The notes: generated by a model from the sequence alone, not told the origin. 64,000 bases of DNA from Lichtheimia corymbifera B2541 (GCA_000697475.1 JNEU01000833.1:1-64000); one strand, 5' to 3'. Positions 36,579 through 48,175 are shown, numbered from the stretch's first letter. Translations and numbers: made by a program.

Positions 36579-38591
36579 TTACATTGGTTGAGCCAGCAAC
36601 CGTTTGCCATCCACCAACACGCGTTCAACCGAGCCGCAGTTGATGTGTAGACCAAAGGCAGTGTTATTGTCATTTGGATCAGCGTTGTTGTCACTTTCTT
36701 CTTCGATCATGCATTTGTTTTCATTGCAAGGCCTTATTCCGAGTACGCGTTCATCTTGTTGAGATAACAGGCTATCGGGTCGGAGATCGTACCATTGATA
36801 TTTAAAGGATGTGGATGTGGTCTTGATACCAATGACAGCAAAGCGTTGGAGACGACCACTGACCTTGACCATTTTGCGATCACAGCTGGGTTGTTCAAAC
36901 ATCATTTGATCGAGTGTGATGGATGTCAGATTCACTTGGGTTGGGATATGCACCTGTGCACAGCACGTAGTAGATTCTCCTCCTCCTCCAATAACGGCAC
37001 AATGTCTCATTGTCAAGGAGGCGAGTCCCGGTCGTATATGTTTAAAGAACGTCTCACTGATAATGGCATGCTGAATCACTAATGTATGCAACCGTACTTG
37101 GTGCTGCTCTGTTGTACTCGAATCATCATCATCCGGGTTATTTTCCTCTTTTTCCAACAAAGGCATGCCATCGAGTTTGAGTGATTCCAGATCAGGACAT
37201 GCATGCATCAATGCATCCAGTGAAAAGCTTTCATAGCGAGCGAGTCGTAAATGACGTAAGCATGGAATCGATGTCAAGAACCGCATAAATGTCCTGTTGG
37301 TAGCTGGTGCCGTGACACATGCTTGCAACGAGAGCGTCACCAAGGTCGAGCAAAAAAACCAGTTGCTGCTATCGACGCGCCAAATAGAGTGGATGTTGCA
37401 TGTGGATCCAAACGTTTCCATTTCAAGCCGACTTGAAAACAAGGCTTCCAAAAAATGACGTGGCAAATAGAGTTGAAATAGATGGATCGATCGTAGCTGC
37501 GTGCATGATTGAAATAAAAGTTGTAAGGCAGGCAAGGCTGCTTGTTTCCATATCCTCCGGGTCCACTTGTATGTCATGAGCATGTCCAGCAAGTCATATT
37601 CAAAAGGTCTTTCGCCTACACGATCCTGGTGCTTGGGTCGCATCTCAAGTGCAAAAGCTTCCAGTTGAGGATAATTGCGAGCAGCATACACGAACCAGTC
37701 GCACATATGCTCTGATAAACCACGGTAGATGGATAAATGAAAATCGACAAGATGTGGAGCAGCAGGACCAGCTGCCGGTTTTGGAAAGAGTTGTTGGATC
37801 AAATCGTTGTTGGATGGGTGATGATGGTGGTGGTGATCTTCTTGGTCCAAGTGAGCTTCAGGATCCTCAACATCGTCGTCCTGCTGCTGCTGCTGAATAA
37901 TGTGATTGGCTTGTGTAATGAATGTCTCTGCTGAAATCCACACATGAGTGAGTTCTTGACAATGAGCATGAACCTTATCCATATCGCTTGTATTCCAAGA
38001 ACCATTGATCCAATTTAAATATAGATTAGTGAGGCGCGGTAGCTGACTTGTCATCCGCAGCACGCTATCCTTTTCAAGTTGTCGAATCGAGAGGCTCAGC
38101 GTAGTCAAACATTGGCTTGGCAACGTCCAGCATTTATCAATGGTTGCTCCCAATATATTTCGATAAGGGGTATAGTATTCATCACTCTGCTGGTGGTGAG
38201 GAGAAATGGTAGTACTAGGAGATGTTGTGGACGATGGTGGTGCTGTAAAGGTGGAAACTCTTAATACACGAAGCGAGGGGCATCGACTTGGTAAGGGATG
38301 AGCCCACTTTTCCAAGTCGTCTGTGCATAACTGGATATTCAGCTCCTTGATGACATCACCCACAGTACCAAGGTGTTCGCATAGTTGGATGCATTGGTAA
38401 GGGCTGGTGACATTGACACGCGTGTAGAATAAGGTGGAAAAGACCGAATACCATTGACGGCACACGTACAAGCAAGCGTAACGATCCTCAGGAAACAAGT
38501 AATTGTCGATTGATAGTAATAGGTCGTGTGGTAATAAACCCCAACCTGATAACAACGGTGGTGGTGGATCATCATCATGGTGCTGTAACAT
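36579..38591 (-). CDS. F-box protein with leucine-rich repeat-like C-terminus
   Basis: One exon encodes 670 aa. The F-box lies at about residues 20-57 (LLPHDLLLSIDNYLFPEDRY, then CRQWYSVF). Irregular leucine-rich segments follow to the end (for example LTTLSLSIRQLEK, LRHLRLARYESFS, LESLKLDGMPLL), with His- and Asp-rich loops around 250-275. F-box proteins are substrate adaptors of SCF ubiquitin ligases, binding Skp1 through the F-box. The substrate cannot be inferred. I chose the ATG at 38591. An upstream ATG at 38684 would add about 31 hydrophobic and Phe-rich residues encoded by a CTTT-type tract, which is likely leader DNA. A GAAA-type microsatellite sits just upstream. Confidence 0.85.
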   Translation of the reverse strand: MLQHHDDDPPPPLLSGWGLLPHDLLLSIDNYLFPEDRYACLYVCRQWYSVFSTLFYTRVNVTSPYQCIQLCEHLGTVGDVIKELNIQLCTDDLEKWAHPLPSRCPSLRVLRVSTFTAPPSSTTSPSTTISPHHQQSDEYYTPYRNILGATIDKCWTLPSQCLTTLSLSIRQLEKDSVLRMTSQLPRLTNLYLNWINGSWNTSDMDKVHAHCQELTHVWISAETFITQANHIIQQQQQDDDVEDPEAHLDQEDHHHHHHPSNNDLIQQLFPKPAAGPAAPHLVDFHLSIYRGLSEHMCDWFVYAARNYPQLEAFALEMRPKHQDRVGERPFEYDLLDMLMTYKWTRRIWKQAALPALQLLFQSCTQLRSIHLFQLYLPRHFLEALFSSRLEMETFGSTCNIHSIWRVDSSNWFFCSTLVTLSLQACVTAPATNRTFMRFLTSIPCLRHLRLARYESFSLDALMHACPDLESLKLDGMPLLEKEENNPDDDDSSTTEQHQVRLHTLVIQHAIISETFFKHIRPGLASLTMRHCAVIGGGGESTTCCAQVHIPTQVNLTSITLDQMMFEQPSCDRKMVKVSGRLQRFAVIGIKTTSTSFKYQWYDLRPDSLLSQQDERVLGIRPCNENKCMIEEESDNNADPNDNNTAFGLHINCGSVERVLVDGKRLLAQPM

Positions 38592-39020
38592 TATTGAAAG
38601 TTGAGCGGATTCGAAGCAAAAGGGAGGCAGAGAAAGAAAAAGAGAGAAAGAAAGAAAGAAAAAGAGAAAATAGAAAGCTAACAAAGATTTATTGATGTCT
38701 CAAGGAAATCATATGCTTAGTGGTGCACAAGTCAGTTGGCTGATGTGTGTATCTATATGTGTGTGTGCAGGATGCATAAAGGAATGACTTTGGATGGCCA
38801 ACCACTGGAACAAGGGAAACGTACAAGTCAATGTAATGATAGGATATCATCACCCTGGAGATCGTTCTGATAAGTTACCATGCAAACGAAGGGACCCCTT
38901 AAAGATGATGCGGTAGACATAATATAATCCGGTCTGAATCCAATGTGTGTGTGGCACCTTCAACCGTATTTTGTATTTCCTTATTCGTCCCTTCGCTTTT
39001 CTTTTTCTCTTCTCTGCCTG
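38592..39020. other. divergent promoter between the F-box and RhoGAP genes
   Basis: About 430 bp, with GAAA repeats near 38640 and GTGT repeats near 38760. Nothing else was recognised. Confidence 0.45.
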
Positions 39021-41336
39021 ATGACAATGGTCTTGAACAAGCCAGACGACTATAAGCGAAGTCCTGACAGCCAAATGCACGATGACAAGACGGCTGGTCT
39101 CGTTGCTGACCACGACGGACGTTCCAAAGACGTGTTTGCTCAATTAGCCGACATGGATGTAGGTGCTGCTTTGCCAATAAGCTCCCGTTTATTAGATCTA
39201 ATGTTCGCATTGTCCCCCCTATATAGAATGGCTTCCAATGTCTCTTGGACAAGGTCAAACAGGATATGCAATCGGCCAAGGTACACCTGATCAACTATAT
39301 GTTATGCAACGTTCCTGAGCGTGGTTGGTTATGCTAACTTGCCCCACCACCACCACCACCACCCAATCATGATAGGATGCTATGCTATTTCTCAGGAAGC
39401 GTGCCGCTATTGAAGAGGAATATGGAAAACAAATGGCCAAGCTTGCACAATCCATGGCAGAGTCTTTTGATAAGGCACATCCACGTTCAGGGTATTTATA
39501 GGACTCCTTTGCTTGGTATCAACTACTAACGTGATGGATAACTCATAGCACTTATGGCGATGCATGGACATCTTTTCTCAAAGTACATGAAACGATTGGT
39601 GAACAGCGTTTGCGCTTCGCTGCCGATATTACAGAAGTCGCCGATGACTTGAATCTGCTAGTAAAGGATACGGAGAAGGGAAGAAAACAGGTATGTTAGT
39701 AGGATTACCTCCGATTGTCATTATTGACATATGTCAATCTTATAGGTCAAGGATATTGGTCTTAAACATGAGAAGCAACTGACGGATGCGGATCAATTGT
39801 TGGAAAAGGTACATTAAAAAGGGGAATGTATATGGGTGTGAGGGTGTATCCTAATGCTCTATTTTACTAGTGTCAACAAAAGTATGAATTGCAAAGCGAA
39901 GAATGGCAACGGGCGATACTGCAAAAGAACAATGACCCACTTCATGTACCCAAAAAAGGCCTATTTAAAAACAACAAGACGCAAGCTCAGGTAGGGTAGT
40001 AGATTAATGCATGAGGCACATTACCAAAAACAGGTTAATTTATGGTTCCCCATTTCTAGCTCAACAAGATGGAAGAGGATGCACGGGCCAAGGCAACCAT
40101 GGCAGATCAGAATTATCGACAACAACTACAATCCACCAATGCAGCTCGAAAAGAATATTTCCAAACGCATCTACCGAAGATTTTAACAGTAAGACTATTT
40201 CACAATTACAACACATATCACAAGTCACCGCTAATCAGGAATTGTAGAATCTGAAAGATGTGGGAGATGAATGTTGTGTGGCCCTGAGATATCAATTGGC
40301 ACGTTATGCATACATTTTCGAACAAGGATTGACAGCGGATGGCCTTGCTCTTGATAATGATGATGGTCTTGGATTACGGTCGTTGACTGAAAAGATTGAC
40401 AAGGATGCGGATATGGCCGACTTTATCAAATCCTACAGCAGCCGAAGCAGTGGTCGTGCTTATAAGACTGATATCCCATACAAGGAGTATAGCATGGTAT
40501 GTATATATGGAAATGGAGAGAGGAGGAGAAGGAGGAGGAGGCTTCATGTCTAAATGGTTGCCATAGTCTGCTAGTGCTCTCGCTGTACTTAACCCCAATC
40601 CTGTATTTGGCGTGGATCTCAACATGTTGATGGAACGTGATCGAGAAGAAGTGCCATTGATTTTGACCAAGTGTACGGAGGCGGTGGAAACATACGGCCT
40701 TAATACAGTGGGAATATACCGGTTGTCTGGAGTCAATACCCAAATCCAAAAACTCAGGGCAGCCTTTGATCGTGATTGTCGCGGGGTGAACTTGATGACT
40801 GAAGAATACATTTCGGATATCAACAACATTACAAGCGTTCTCAAGCTGTGGTTCCGAGAATTACCTGATCCTTTATTCCCTCGTTCAACCTATCAACACT
40901 TTTTGGCAGCTGCAAGTACGTGAAAAGCATCCATACACATGCTCTGATTTATTCACCATCCTTTTGTCTAGAAATTGAGGATGAACAAATGCGTGTTCTT
41001 GGTTTACATACGATTATCAATGACTTGCCTGATGCCCATTACGCGACTCTCAAACATTTAATGTGCCATTTGGACAAGTAAGGATTAGAAACAGAGTGAT
41101 TGATCATAAGCTCACGATAGTATGCTAGGGTGCAACAACATCAACGATACAACAAGATGGGCTCATCCAACCTTGCCACTATCTTTGGTTTGACGCTCAT
41201 GGGCAATGAATCAAGCGGTATGAGCAGTACACTGGATTCTCAAGATAGCGAAAGATTGGCAGAAACCCAATGGCAAGTCAAGGTTGTGCAAACGATCCTC
41301 GATAATTATAGTCTTATTTTCGAACCCGATGAATAA
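39021..41336 (+). CDS. F-BAR/RhoGAP protein, Rgd1-like
   Basis: Eleven exons (39021-39158, 39227-39280, 39376-39491, 39549-39690, 39746-39808, 39871-39990, 40060-40188, 40248-40496, 40567-40915, 40972-41077, 41129-41336) give 557 aa. An F-BAR domain occupies about 48-310 (NGFQCLLDKVKQDMQSAK, FLRKRAAIEEEYGKQMAKL). A RhoGAP domain follows at about 345-550: FGVDLNMLMERD, GIYRLSG with the catalytic Arg near 386, FRELPDPLFP and SSNLATIFG. Rgd1 proteins bind phosphoinositide membranes and inactivate Rho3/Rho4-type GTPases, acting in polarity, cell-wall integrity and cytokinesis. The start follows a short CT-rich leader. The first 46 residues are polar and not conserved. A long CT microsatellite lies right after the stop. 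Confidence 0.92.
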
Positions 41337-41460
41337 TGCATCCATTTTTACCCCTCCCCACCTCTCTCTCTCTCTGCCTCTCTCTCTCTTTTTGATGTTG
41401 GTTTTTGTAATGTAAAAGAATATATTGGGAAAGAAAAAGAAACAAAGAAACTCGCACTCT

Positions 41461-42961
41461 CTAATCTTCTTCCATGGCATCTGAATTTCTCTCTCTCTGC
41501 CGACGTTTGGCTTGCTCTCCAAAGGCACTTAACAAAGATTCAAAGTCTAGATGACATCACGTCAATGATTTGGTCATATATATATATAAAAATACTTACT
41601 GTTATGGGCCGACGAACCCAATCCAATCTCTGAAGCAACAGCGTTTAATTCGCCATTCTCACATGCAACACGCAAGGTGGATAATGCTCGTTGGAATTCT
41701 TGGCTTGAAACCAGTTGTCGTACTTGATCGGATGATTGCTGACCGGAAGGTTGCGAGATGGATGGGAAGAGAGCTGAGAACAATTCGCTATCGTTGATAA
41801 GAGGTGTAAGGGACTCGGTAATAAGATTGTCAGACAAGGTTATTGAGGTATCTTGGGTTTCTATGACAACGTGATGAGTTGATGTTTCGATCCAAATGCT
41901 TCCCATATTGATTCTTACCTGGTGCTTGTACGCCCATAAGAGCATTTCGCACTTGCTCAAGCTGAGCGGGAGTGATATTGGTAGGTTGACGATTGTTGCT
42001 GCTATCATGTTCTTCGGTTCGTTCACCTTGATCCTGATCAATTGGACCATCACCACCCGAGGGCACAGACAAAGGAATTGTACCACTACATGGAAAAAAA
42101 AAGATAAATACTTTTTGCTTACATGATGATGATCCAATTTCCATTACCCAAAACCACCCGCAGTCTGAAGGAATTGCAAAATGTTTTCACGAGAGATGCC
42201 ATCTATAAAGGTGGGATGAGTATCCTTGTTGTTGGGCGTGTCTCTATATCCTATTACCTGAACCACCCAAGAGTTGCATCATATCAGCGGGAGAGTTGCC
42301 ACCAAGGTTGACATCGATACCAGGCATCCTGCTCGAACCACTGGCACTTTCCATAGCAGCTTGTGGATCATTGATCAACAAATTGACACGCGAGACGTTT
42401 TCCTCATCCTTTTCATCGCTCTTGCTTTGCATCCAAAAGAACAATTTCTGGTTGGAAGACTTGAACTTCAACAGATAGACACGACCCGTAGTACATTCGT
42501 TGACACGCACAAACTCGGCCTCGTCTGGAAAGATAATCAAGTCCTATTATGATACCAGAGTTTAGTCTCTCTCCATCGACCCTGGGCTCTTTTCCCCATT
42601 TCACACAGATGAGCTGTTGTTGCCTACCTCTTCGGGTTCAGTCGACGCCTTACGTTCTTTCCAATAAAAGTGCATAAGCTGATCCTCGCTCTAATGTCAA
42701 GGGTGTTACTCGTCAGCCGTCCGTGGTTGATACGCATTGTCTCCTGTGTGCGCTAACCTGATCCATATACACTGTTCTATTAATGGGAGGGGAGGAAAAT
42801 AGGTAGGTGAGTGCCATGCAATGCTGACGCGTCCAATCCAGAGTCGTGGTAGATTACCCTTTACGCAAGTCAGGCTTTAACATGTTGCCTTCGCGAATGC
42901 ATTTTCCTGCGTTGAACTGCACCAAGTGCTTGGGTCGCTGTGCTGTAGGGAAAAGAGACAT
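41461..42961 (-). CDS. RPN13: proteasome ubiquitin receptor Rpn13/ADRM1
   Basis: Eight exons (42858-42961, 42758-42776, 42628-42690, 42258-42543, 42148-42202, 41919-42085, 41600-41860, 41461-41546) give 346 aa. The Pru domain at about 8-125 has FNAGKCIREGNMLKPDLRKG, FYWKER, IIFPDEAEFVRV and LFFWMQ. A linker rich in N, G and S follows, then a DEUBAD domain at about 210-330 (ITPAQLEQVRNALMG, LFPSISQPSGQQSSDQVRQL), which in ADRM1 binds the deubiquitinase UCH37. Fungal Rpn13 often lacks DEUBAD (as in budding yeast), so its presence here is notable. It docks ubiquitinated substrates on the 26S lid-base interface. One exon is only 19 nt. It converges tail-to-tail with the RhoGAP gene at about 125 bp. 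Confidence 0.93.
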
Positions 42962-43404
42962 GGTAGAAAAGAAACCTGCATAACAACTGCCACACTGCAC
43001 ACGGCAACTGAAATTCCATCCCGCTCCCACTCAACCAACCCTCCTCGTGAGCATTTATCCTCTCCCCATAATCTACCACACCATGTTCCTTCATCACCTA
43101 TTCAATCCAATTCATTGTAACATTGCGTCATTCATTCATAAACATTGCCATAATAAAGCTTCACATGATATATATACCCCTTTTTGAATCAGAGAACCCT
43201 TTAACACTCATTCAAATTGATATTCAATTTGGTTCGAAATCTTTTCCAAACGAATTACTCTCCATCCACCTTCCCAATAATCCTCCTGTACACACCATTA
43301 GACTCATCGTGCTCTCCGCTATTGAATGATACCACGAAATATGCCAATTTCCTTTTTGGGAAGTTGGCGCGTTGCTATAGTAACTCTCGGTTTCACCGTC
43401 AGTT
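42962..43404. other. upstream region of RPN13 up to the tRNA
   Basis: About 440 bp with short open frames only. It holds the likely RPN13 promoter (reading leftward) and the 5' flank of the tRNA-Cys gene. Nothing else was recognised. Confidence 0.45.
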
Positions 43405-43475
43405 GGAGTTATAACTCAGTGGCAGAGTGGAAGATTGCAGATCTTCTGGTCCCGTGTTCGATCCACGGTGGCTCC
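43405..43475 (+). tRNA. tRNA-Cys (anticodon GCA)
   Basis: A 71-nt cloverleaf folds cleanly without an intron. The acceptor stem is GGAGTTA with TGGCTCC (two G-T wobbles) and the D arm is ACTC/GAGT. The anticodon stem is GAAGA/TCTTC around TTGCAGA, with GCA at 43437-43439. The variable loop has five bases and the T arm is CCGTG-TTCGATC-CACGG. The internal B box (GTTCGATCC) is canonical and the A box lies in the D arm. The CCA end is not encoded, as expected in a nucleus. Confidence 0.95.
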
Positions 43476-43479
43476 TATA

Positions 43480-43484
43480 TTTTT
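43480..43484 (+). terminator. RNA polymerase III terminator after tRNA-Cys
   Basis: Five T residues start five bases after the tRNA 3' end. A longer run of ten T follows near 43511 as a possible backup. Confidence 0.75.
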
Positions 43485-44066
43485 GCACTACCTGGTGGCG
43501 ATAAAAATTTGTTTTTTTTTTGTATCTCTATGTTTTATTGGGGGTAATTTGGATTATTGTCATTGAAGAAACAGGCGATTTGGATGGTTGGGGAAGGAGA
43601 AGAGGGGGGAAAAAGATGATAATGCAAGTTGTCGGCGTTTCTGAGAAGATAGATTGCAAAACCAGCAGATAATAGAGAATGAATGAATGCAACGCGTCGT
43701 TTGTTTGATGATACAATTGTTTCACGGGGAATACAAAGAGATAAGGTAAGGGTTTTCACAATGACAAGGGAACCAAAAGCAAGCTTATATCCCGAGCAAA
43801 GAAATTTTTGGGGGTGGGGGGTTGTGGTTTGGCTTGGGAAAGGCTCGCAGCCATAGTCGTACTGTTTTTCCTCTTTTACTGCTTTACCCTCTTGTTGCGC
43901 GCATTCAATCCATCGATCGATCAGCTCGTTCACTACTCACTTTTTTATACTCTTACAACCTACGATTCCTATATATATATAACAGCTACTCGTATTGTAT
44001 ATATATTCCTCCAATAGCCTGCAACCCACTCCATTCCAACATTGACCCGCTTGTCTTTTTTCTAGC
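43485..44066. other. intergenic region between tRNA-Cys and the PP2C gene
   Basis: About 580 bp. A leftward open frame at 43535-43933 has no family resemblance. A TATATATATAA-type element near 43970 precedes the PP2C start by about 90 bp and may be its TATA region. Confidence 0.45.
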
Positions 44067-45564
44067 ATGGGCCAAACACTCTCAGAGCCAATTGTCGACA
44101 AGAAATCAAGTAGCGACCACAATGATCGGTTTGCTTACGGTGCATCGGCCATGCAGGGCTGGCGATTGAGTATCCTTTTTTATATATGATATCACAAGGT
44201 CGTCGTCGTTTCGCCAGGTCATAGCAACTTGCCATATTGGTCGCTTGGCTGGAGGGACGTCGATGTGTACTATCCATCATCATGATCATTGCTATATCAA
44301 TTTACCTTAACCTGATATCCACCTTTCAATAGCCATGGAAGATGCTCACACCACGTTGCTTAAGCTTGATGACACAGACGCGAGTTTTTTCGGAGTGTAT
44401 GATGGACACGGCGGTAATGATTTTCATGCACCAATATCCATCGCCAAATAAGCTCTCACACATACATGCATATATAGGCGCCACCATTGCACAATACACT
44501 GGACAATCACTCCATAAAAAGATTCGAGGATCGCAGTATTTCGACCAGAAAGAATACAAAAAAGCACTCAAGGACGGCTTTCTTTCCATTGATAGGGAGT
44601 TGAGTGAAGGTATGGGCATCACTGAGTTATGCATAGAGTGCAATTGCTGATAAAAAGACTTGATGTATACAGATAGCAATTTTGCATACGATCCATCGGG
44701 ATGTACAGCTGTCACTGCTTTGATCACGCCTGATAACCGCGTCTTGGTGGTAAGATGATAAAAAGGAGTGGAAGGGAGCAAAAGGGAGTCTAATTGCACT
44801 TTATAGGCAAATGCAGGAGATTCTCGGTCCGTTATCAGTGTCAAGGGAAAATCAAAGGCATTATCTTATGATCACAAGCCAGTGGATCGTGCAGAATCAC
44901 AACGTATCATTGCAGCTGGAGGCTTTGTTGAGTTTGGACGCGTAAACGGTAAGGAAACTATAAGCGATCCTTCATCATAGCTCAATGACATGGGTCACTC
45001 TAGGCAATCTTGCTCTCTCTCGGGCCATTGGTGATTTTGAATTCAAGCAGAATGATAGCCTTCCTCAGGAAGAACAAGTTGTGACGTGTAAGTAGGGAAA
45101 GAGAAGTTGACACACGATATGACATGAATTGACCATGGATGATAGGCAATCCTGATATTATCGAACATCCTTTGACCGATGATGACGAGTTCCTTATTCT
45201 TGCATGTGATGGCATCTGGGATTGCATGACGAACCAACAAGCGGTTGACTTTGTACGAGAAGAGCTTGCCAACAAGACACCTTTGGATGAGATTTGCGAA
45301 TTGATGATGGATCATTGCCTTGCACCTGATACTGAAGTGGGCGGTTTGGGCTGCGACAACATGTCAATTATCATTGTTGGTATCCTCAATGGCAAGACGA
45401 TGGACGAATGGTACAACTGGATTGCATCGCGTGTATCGTCAGACAAGCCCAAAGTGGATGCGCTCGGTAATAATATCGTGTCATCTAATGTGGAGGCCGA
45501 AGAACGGGAAGAGCAACATCAAGAAATTCTCGAGACTACCCCGATCCAAGAAAAACACGCATAA
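44067..45564 (+). CDS. PP2C-type Ser/Thr protein phosphatase (Ptc2/Ptc3-like)
   Basis: Seven exons (44067-44169, 44333-44413, 44478-44609, 44673-44749, 44807-44948, 45004-45087, 45146-45564) give 345 aa. The protein starts [12 protein letters not shown], with a possible N-terminal Gly-2 as in Ptc2/3. It carries [28 protein letters not shown] (metal-binding Asp), [32 protein letters not shown] (metal-binding Asp) and [10 protein letters not shown]. The C-terminus is acidic and variable. PP2C enzymes are Mg/Mn-dependent phosphatases; Ptc2/3 counteract stress MAPK and DNA-checkpoint kinases. The first intron (44170-44332) is of the minor-spliceosome GT-AG type. The reading frame of the join (W-R-L-T-M-E-D-A-H) is conserved in the family. 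Confidence 0.93.
44170..44332 (+). other. U12-type GT-AG intron in the PP2C gene
   Basis: The donor is GTATCCTTTTTT, the U12 GT-AG consensus, and not the GTAAGT-type used by neighbouring introns. A near-perfect branch TACCTTAAC lies 22 nt before the final AG. The intron is 163 nt, much longer than the local norm. Splicing gives TTG-A joined to CC-ATG, which restores WRLTMEDAH. Confidence 0.75.
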
Positions 45565-45724
45565 AGTTTCCCTCTCTCTCTCTCTCTCTTTATCATAGTT
45601 TGTTGAATACCGCATTCATCTCCTTCCCATGTTGAATTATCAATTGATTCCTTTTCCATGTGCTGTATGCGAATTTGGTTTCTTTTATATATATATAGAT
45701 ATCTTTTTAGGTATACATTCATGA

Positions 45725-46555
45725 CTACAGATCAGATTTTGCATGTGGTTTCTGAGTAATAACAGGCATTGGATTATCATCATCCACAGTAACTTGATGT
45801 GGGCATAGCCGTTCAGTATGGGCTTCTTGGGATGATGGTAACATGACTGGTTCAGGTGTATTGGGAGACTGGCTATTATTCGTGGCAAATACCCAGCCTG
45901 ATGAAAATACAATCGACGGTTGTCGCTCATCATCAGGGGATTGTGAATGTCGACGTCTTTGTTTGGTATCTAAGGGTGGCGGCTTGGGTGGTGGTGTACT
46001 TTGGTATTGTTGTTGTTGTGCTGCATGCATTGGTTGTTGCTCTGCAGATGCAGGTTGTATATCGTCGTATGGTGACATGGGTGGAGGTTTGGAAAATCGG
46101 TGTTGCAATCCACTATCAGCATCGTTGACGTGTACAATGACATTCTTTTCTTCATCATGCGATAGGTCGCGTTGTTGTTGCTGTTTTGGCTGTTGGAACC
46201 ATGTCATGAAGGAAGTCCATCCATTAATAGTTTGTGTCCGCTGCTCATCATTGAGACGTTTACGGATACGTGAGCAATGAATAATACAACAGGTGATAAT
46301 AACAAGGATAACGACCAGCGCTACTACCAATGGACCAATGGTGGATGGTGCCATTGAAGACGGTGAGTTGTCTGATGATTGTGAGGATGATGATGATGAC
46401 GATGTCTGAGAAGTAATTCCAGATGGGTGAGCATTGGTAAGATCGTGACCAGATGATGGCGTAGGGGTCGGTTGATTGTGCATTGTTTTCGGATCAGGGC
46501 TTTCATCCTCATCTGGCTCATTTTCATCAGGTTCATATTCAGGTCGTGGGCTCAT
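45725..46555 (-). CDS. single-pass membrane protein with Ser-rich ectodomain, function unknown
   Basis: An uninterrupted 276-residue frame. The first 75 residues are acidic, then Ser/Pro/Thr rich, followed by a strong membrane helix (PLVVALVVILVIITCCIIHC) and a basic stop-transfer CSRIRKRL. The rest is hydrophilic with Gln, Pro and Asp runs and Pro-rich motifs (PPPKPPPLD). There is no visible signal peptide, so the helix may serve as a signal anchor. The layout resembles small fungal plasma-membrane or cell-wall-stress sensor stubs, but no diagnostic domain is seen. The 3' end faces the PP2C gene at about 160 bp. Its integrity over 276 codons, with a TM in the expected place, supports a real gene. 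Confidence 0.6.
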   Translation of the reverse strand: MSPRPEYEPDENEPDEDESPDPKTMHNQPTPTPSSGHDLTNAHPSGITSQTSSSSSSSQSSDNSPSSMAPSTIGPLVVALVVILVIITCCIIHCSRIRKRLNDEQRTQTINGWTSFMTWFQQPKQQQQRDLSHDEEKNVIVHVNDADSGLQHRFSKPPPMSPYDDIQPASAEQQPMHAAQQQQYQSTPPPKPPPLDTKQRRRHSQSPDDERQPSIVFSSGWVFATNNSQSPNTPEPVMLPSSQEAHTERLCPHQVTVDDDNPMPVITQKPHAKSDL

Positions 46556-48175
46556 GATGCTGTGGAGAGAGAAAAAAAAAAAAGAAAGAAAAGAGCAAAA
46601 AGATTTCAGTAACCCCCAATCTTAAACCCCTTATATATTTGGCGCTGTAGGGTATTGCATAAACACAACCACAGCACACACACATATATACATCTATGTA
46701 TGCTGTAAACAGCTCATTTGAATATTTCTTAGTGACAACAATGCATTTGAACTAGTTGGTTTCTATTTTTGCTTTGTGGGTTTTTATATACGCTGCGATC
46801 ATGATGTTTGATTGTTTGGATGGTGGGGCGTCGTGGATCAAGGAGAAGCACAAAGCAATGCTTTCCGATTCTGCCACAAACAGCCATAGATGGAAATACT
46901 ATGCCCGTCCACCATCACAAACATGCACATGCTGCATTTTCTTTCTACTCGCACGGAAACCCAGTACCGTCATAAAGTAAACCTTTGCTCTCATTTTTAC
47001 ACCACAACATGGATACAGCTTGCGGGTGTATGTTGTCAATGGTAAATACAACATGGTGTGGTTGGAAACAGTGTACGGACACGAGTAGATGACGTATGAT
47101 GTGTGTTCGCGTATGTGACAATGCAGTAAAGCTGCGGAAAGCGTACATGGTGTTTGCCGATCCCTGATTGTTTTAGTGTCACGGCAACAAATTTATGGTG
47201 GAAGATCTGTTCAAGCCATGTATGATGCGTACTCGTAAACAAGAAGCATGATGGCTCCCGGCCTATGGTAGTAAAGTGGCAGTGGATGGGTAATAAACAT
47301 TTTTCGCATGATGGCATAGGTAATCCAGTGTTACAGAATTCATGCAAATGATCAGACGTCTACGTGTTTATGTTCCTCCTTCATGCTCGTATATCGCCAT
47401 CTCGTATCAGCAGATATGATTGCAGCTAGCTACCCTATTTGTGCATTGGTGATAGAGGCTTACACAAAAAGCAGATATAATACCTATATTACTTTTTGAC
47501 CTAACAGCTCCTTTGTGAACCATCAGATGCGATATAGTACGCTGATTAAAGATGATCTAGCATATATAGGATTACAATAGCTACGCGTGTCTTATGGTAC
47601 CTATTACGATGCACTGGGCTCCTGTTTTCTGAAGCCCGCCACTTTAGGAACTCGAATGGCGATCGCCCCAACCGATAAAAGTAAAAAGGTTTCACAATGC
47701 CAACTTTCAGCTCCTGCAACTAACCAATGAGACAAGGTGGAGATAAGCAGAAACGAAAAAAAGAAGGGCTGGTAATTTCAAGCAAATGGCTGTTCACTTT
47801 CATATGCGAGTACCATTGTCACAGAAAAGAAAGAGTTGTACTTGTGCTGCAACCGTAAATGCTCTTTTAGGTTTTTAACGGCGAAACGGAGATAGAGTCA
47901 TATGGCCAGTGGGGCAGACCCTCGTCGTCCATGGAGAATATGCCTTTAATGGCGCGAGATGTGAAACCAGCCAATGAAAAGGCCTTTTCTTTAGTGGCAT
48001 CATCTCTCAACGATCGCATTTCTTTCTTTCTTTCCACTCTCTTCCCATTTAACTCTTTTCACCTTGCCCGGATAAATAGTCGCCGAGCTTGACACTTTGG
48101 AGACGTCACCTTTGATATATACACCTTTATATCCTCTTCCTATCTAAATTATTCATATCTTTTTGCTATCACCCA
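46556..48175. other. intergenic region of 1.6 kb, no supported gene
   Basis: Short open frames on both strands (for example 47036-47347, leftward) lack domains, coding-like composition or splice logic. A TATATACACC-type element lies just before the IDO start (near 48115). No RNA fold or repeat was recognised. Confidence 0.5.
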
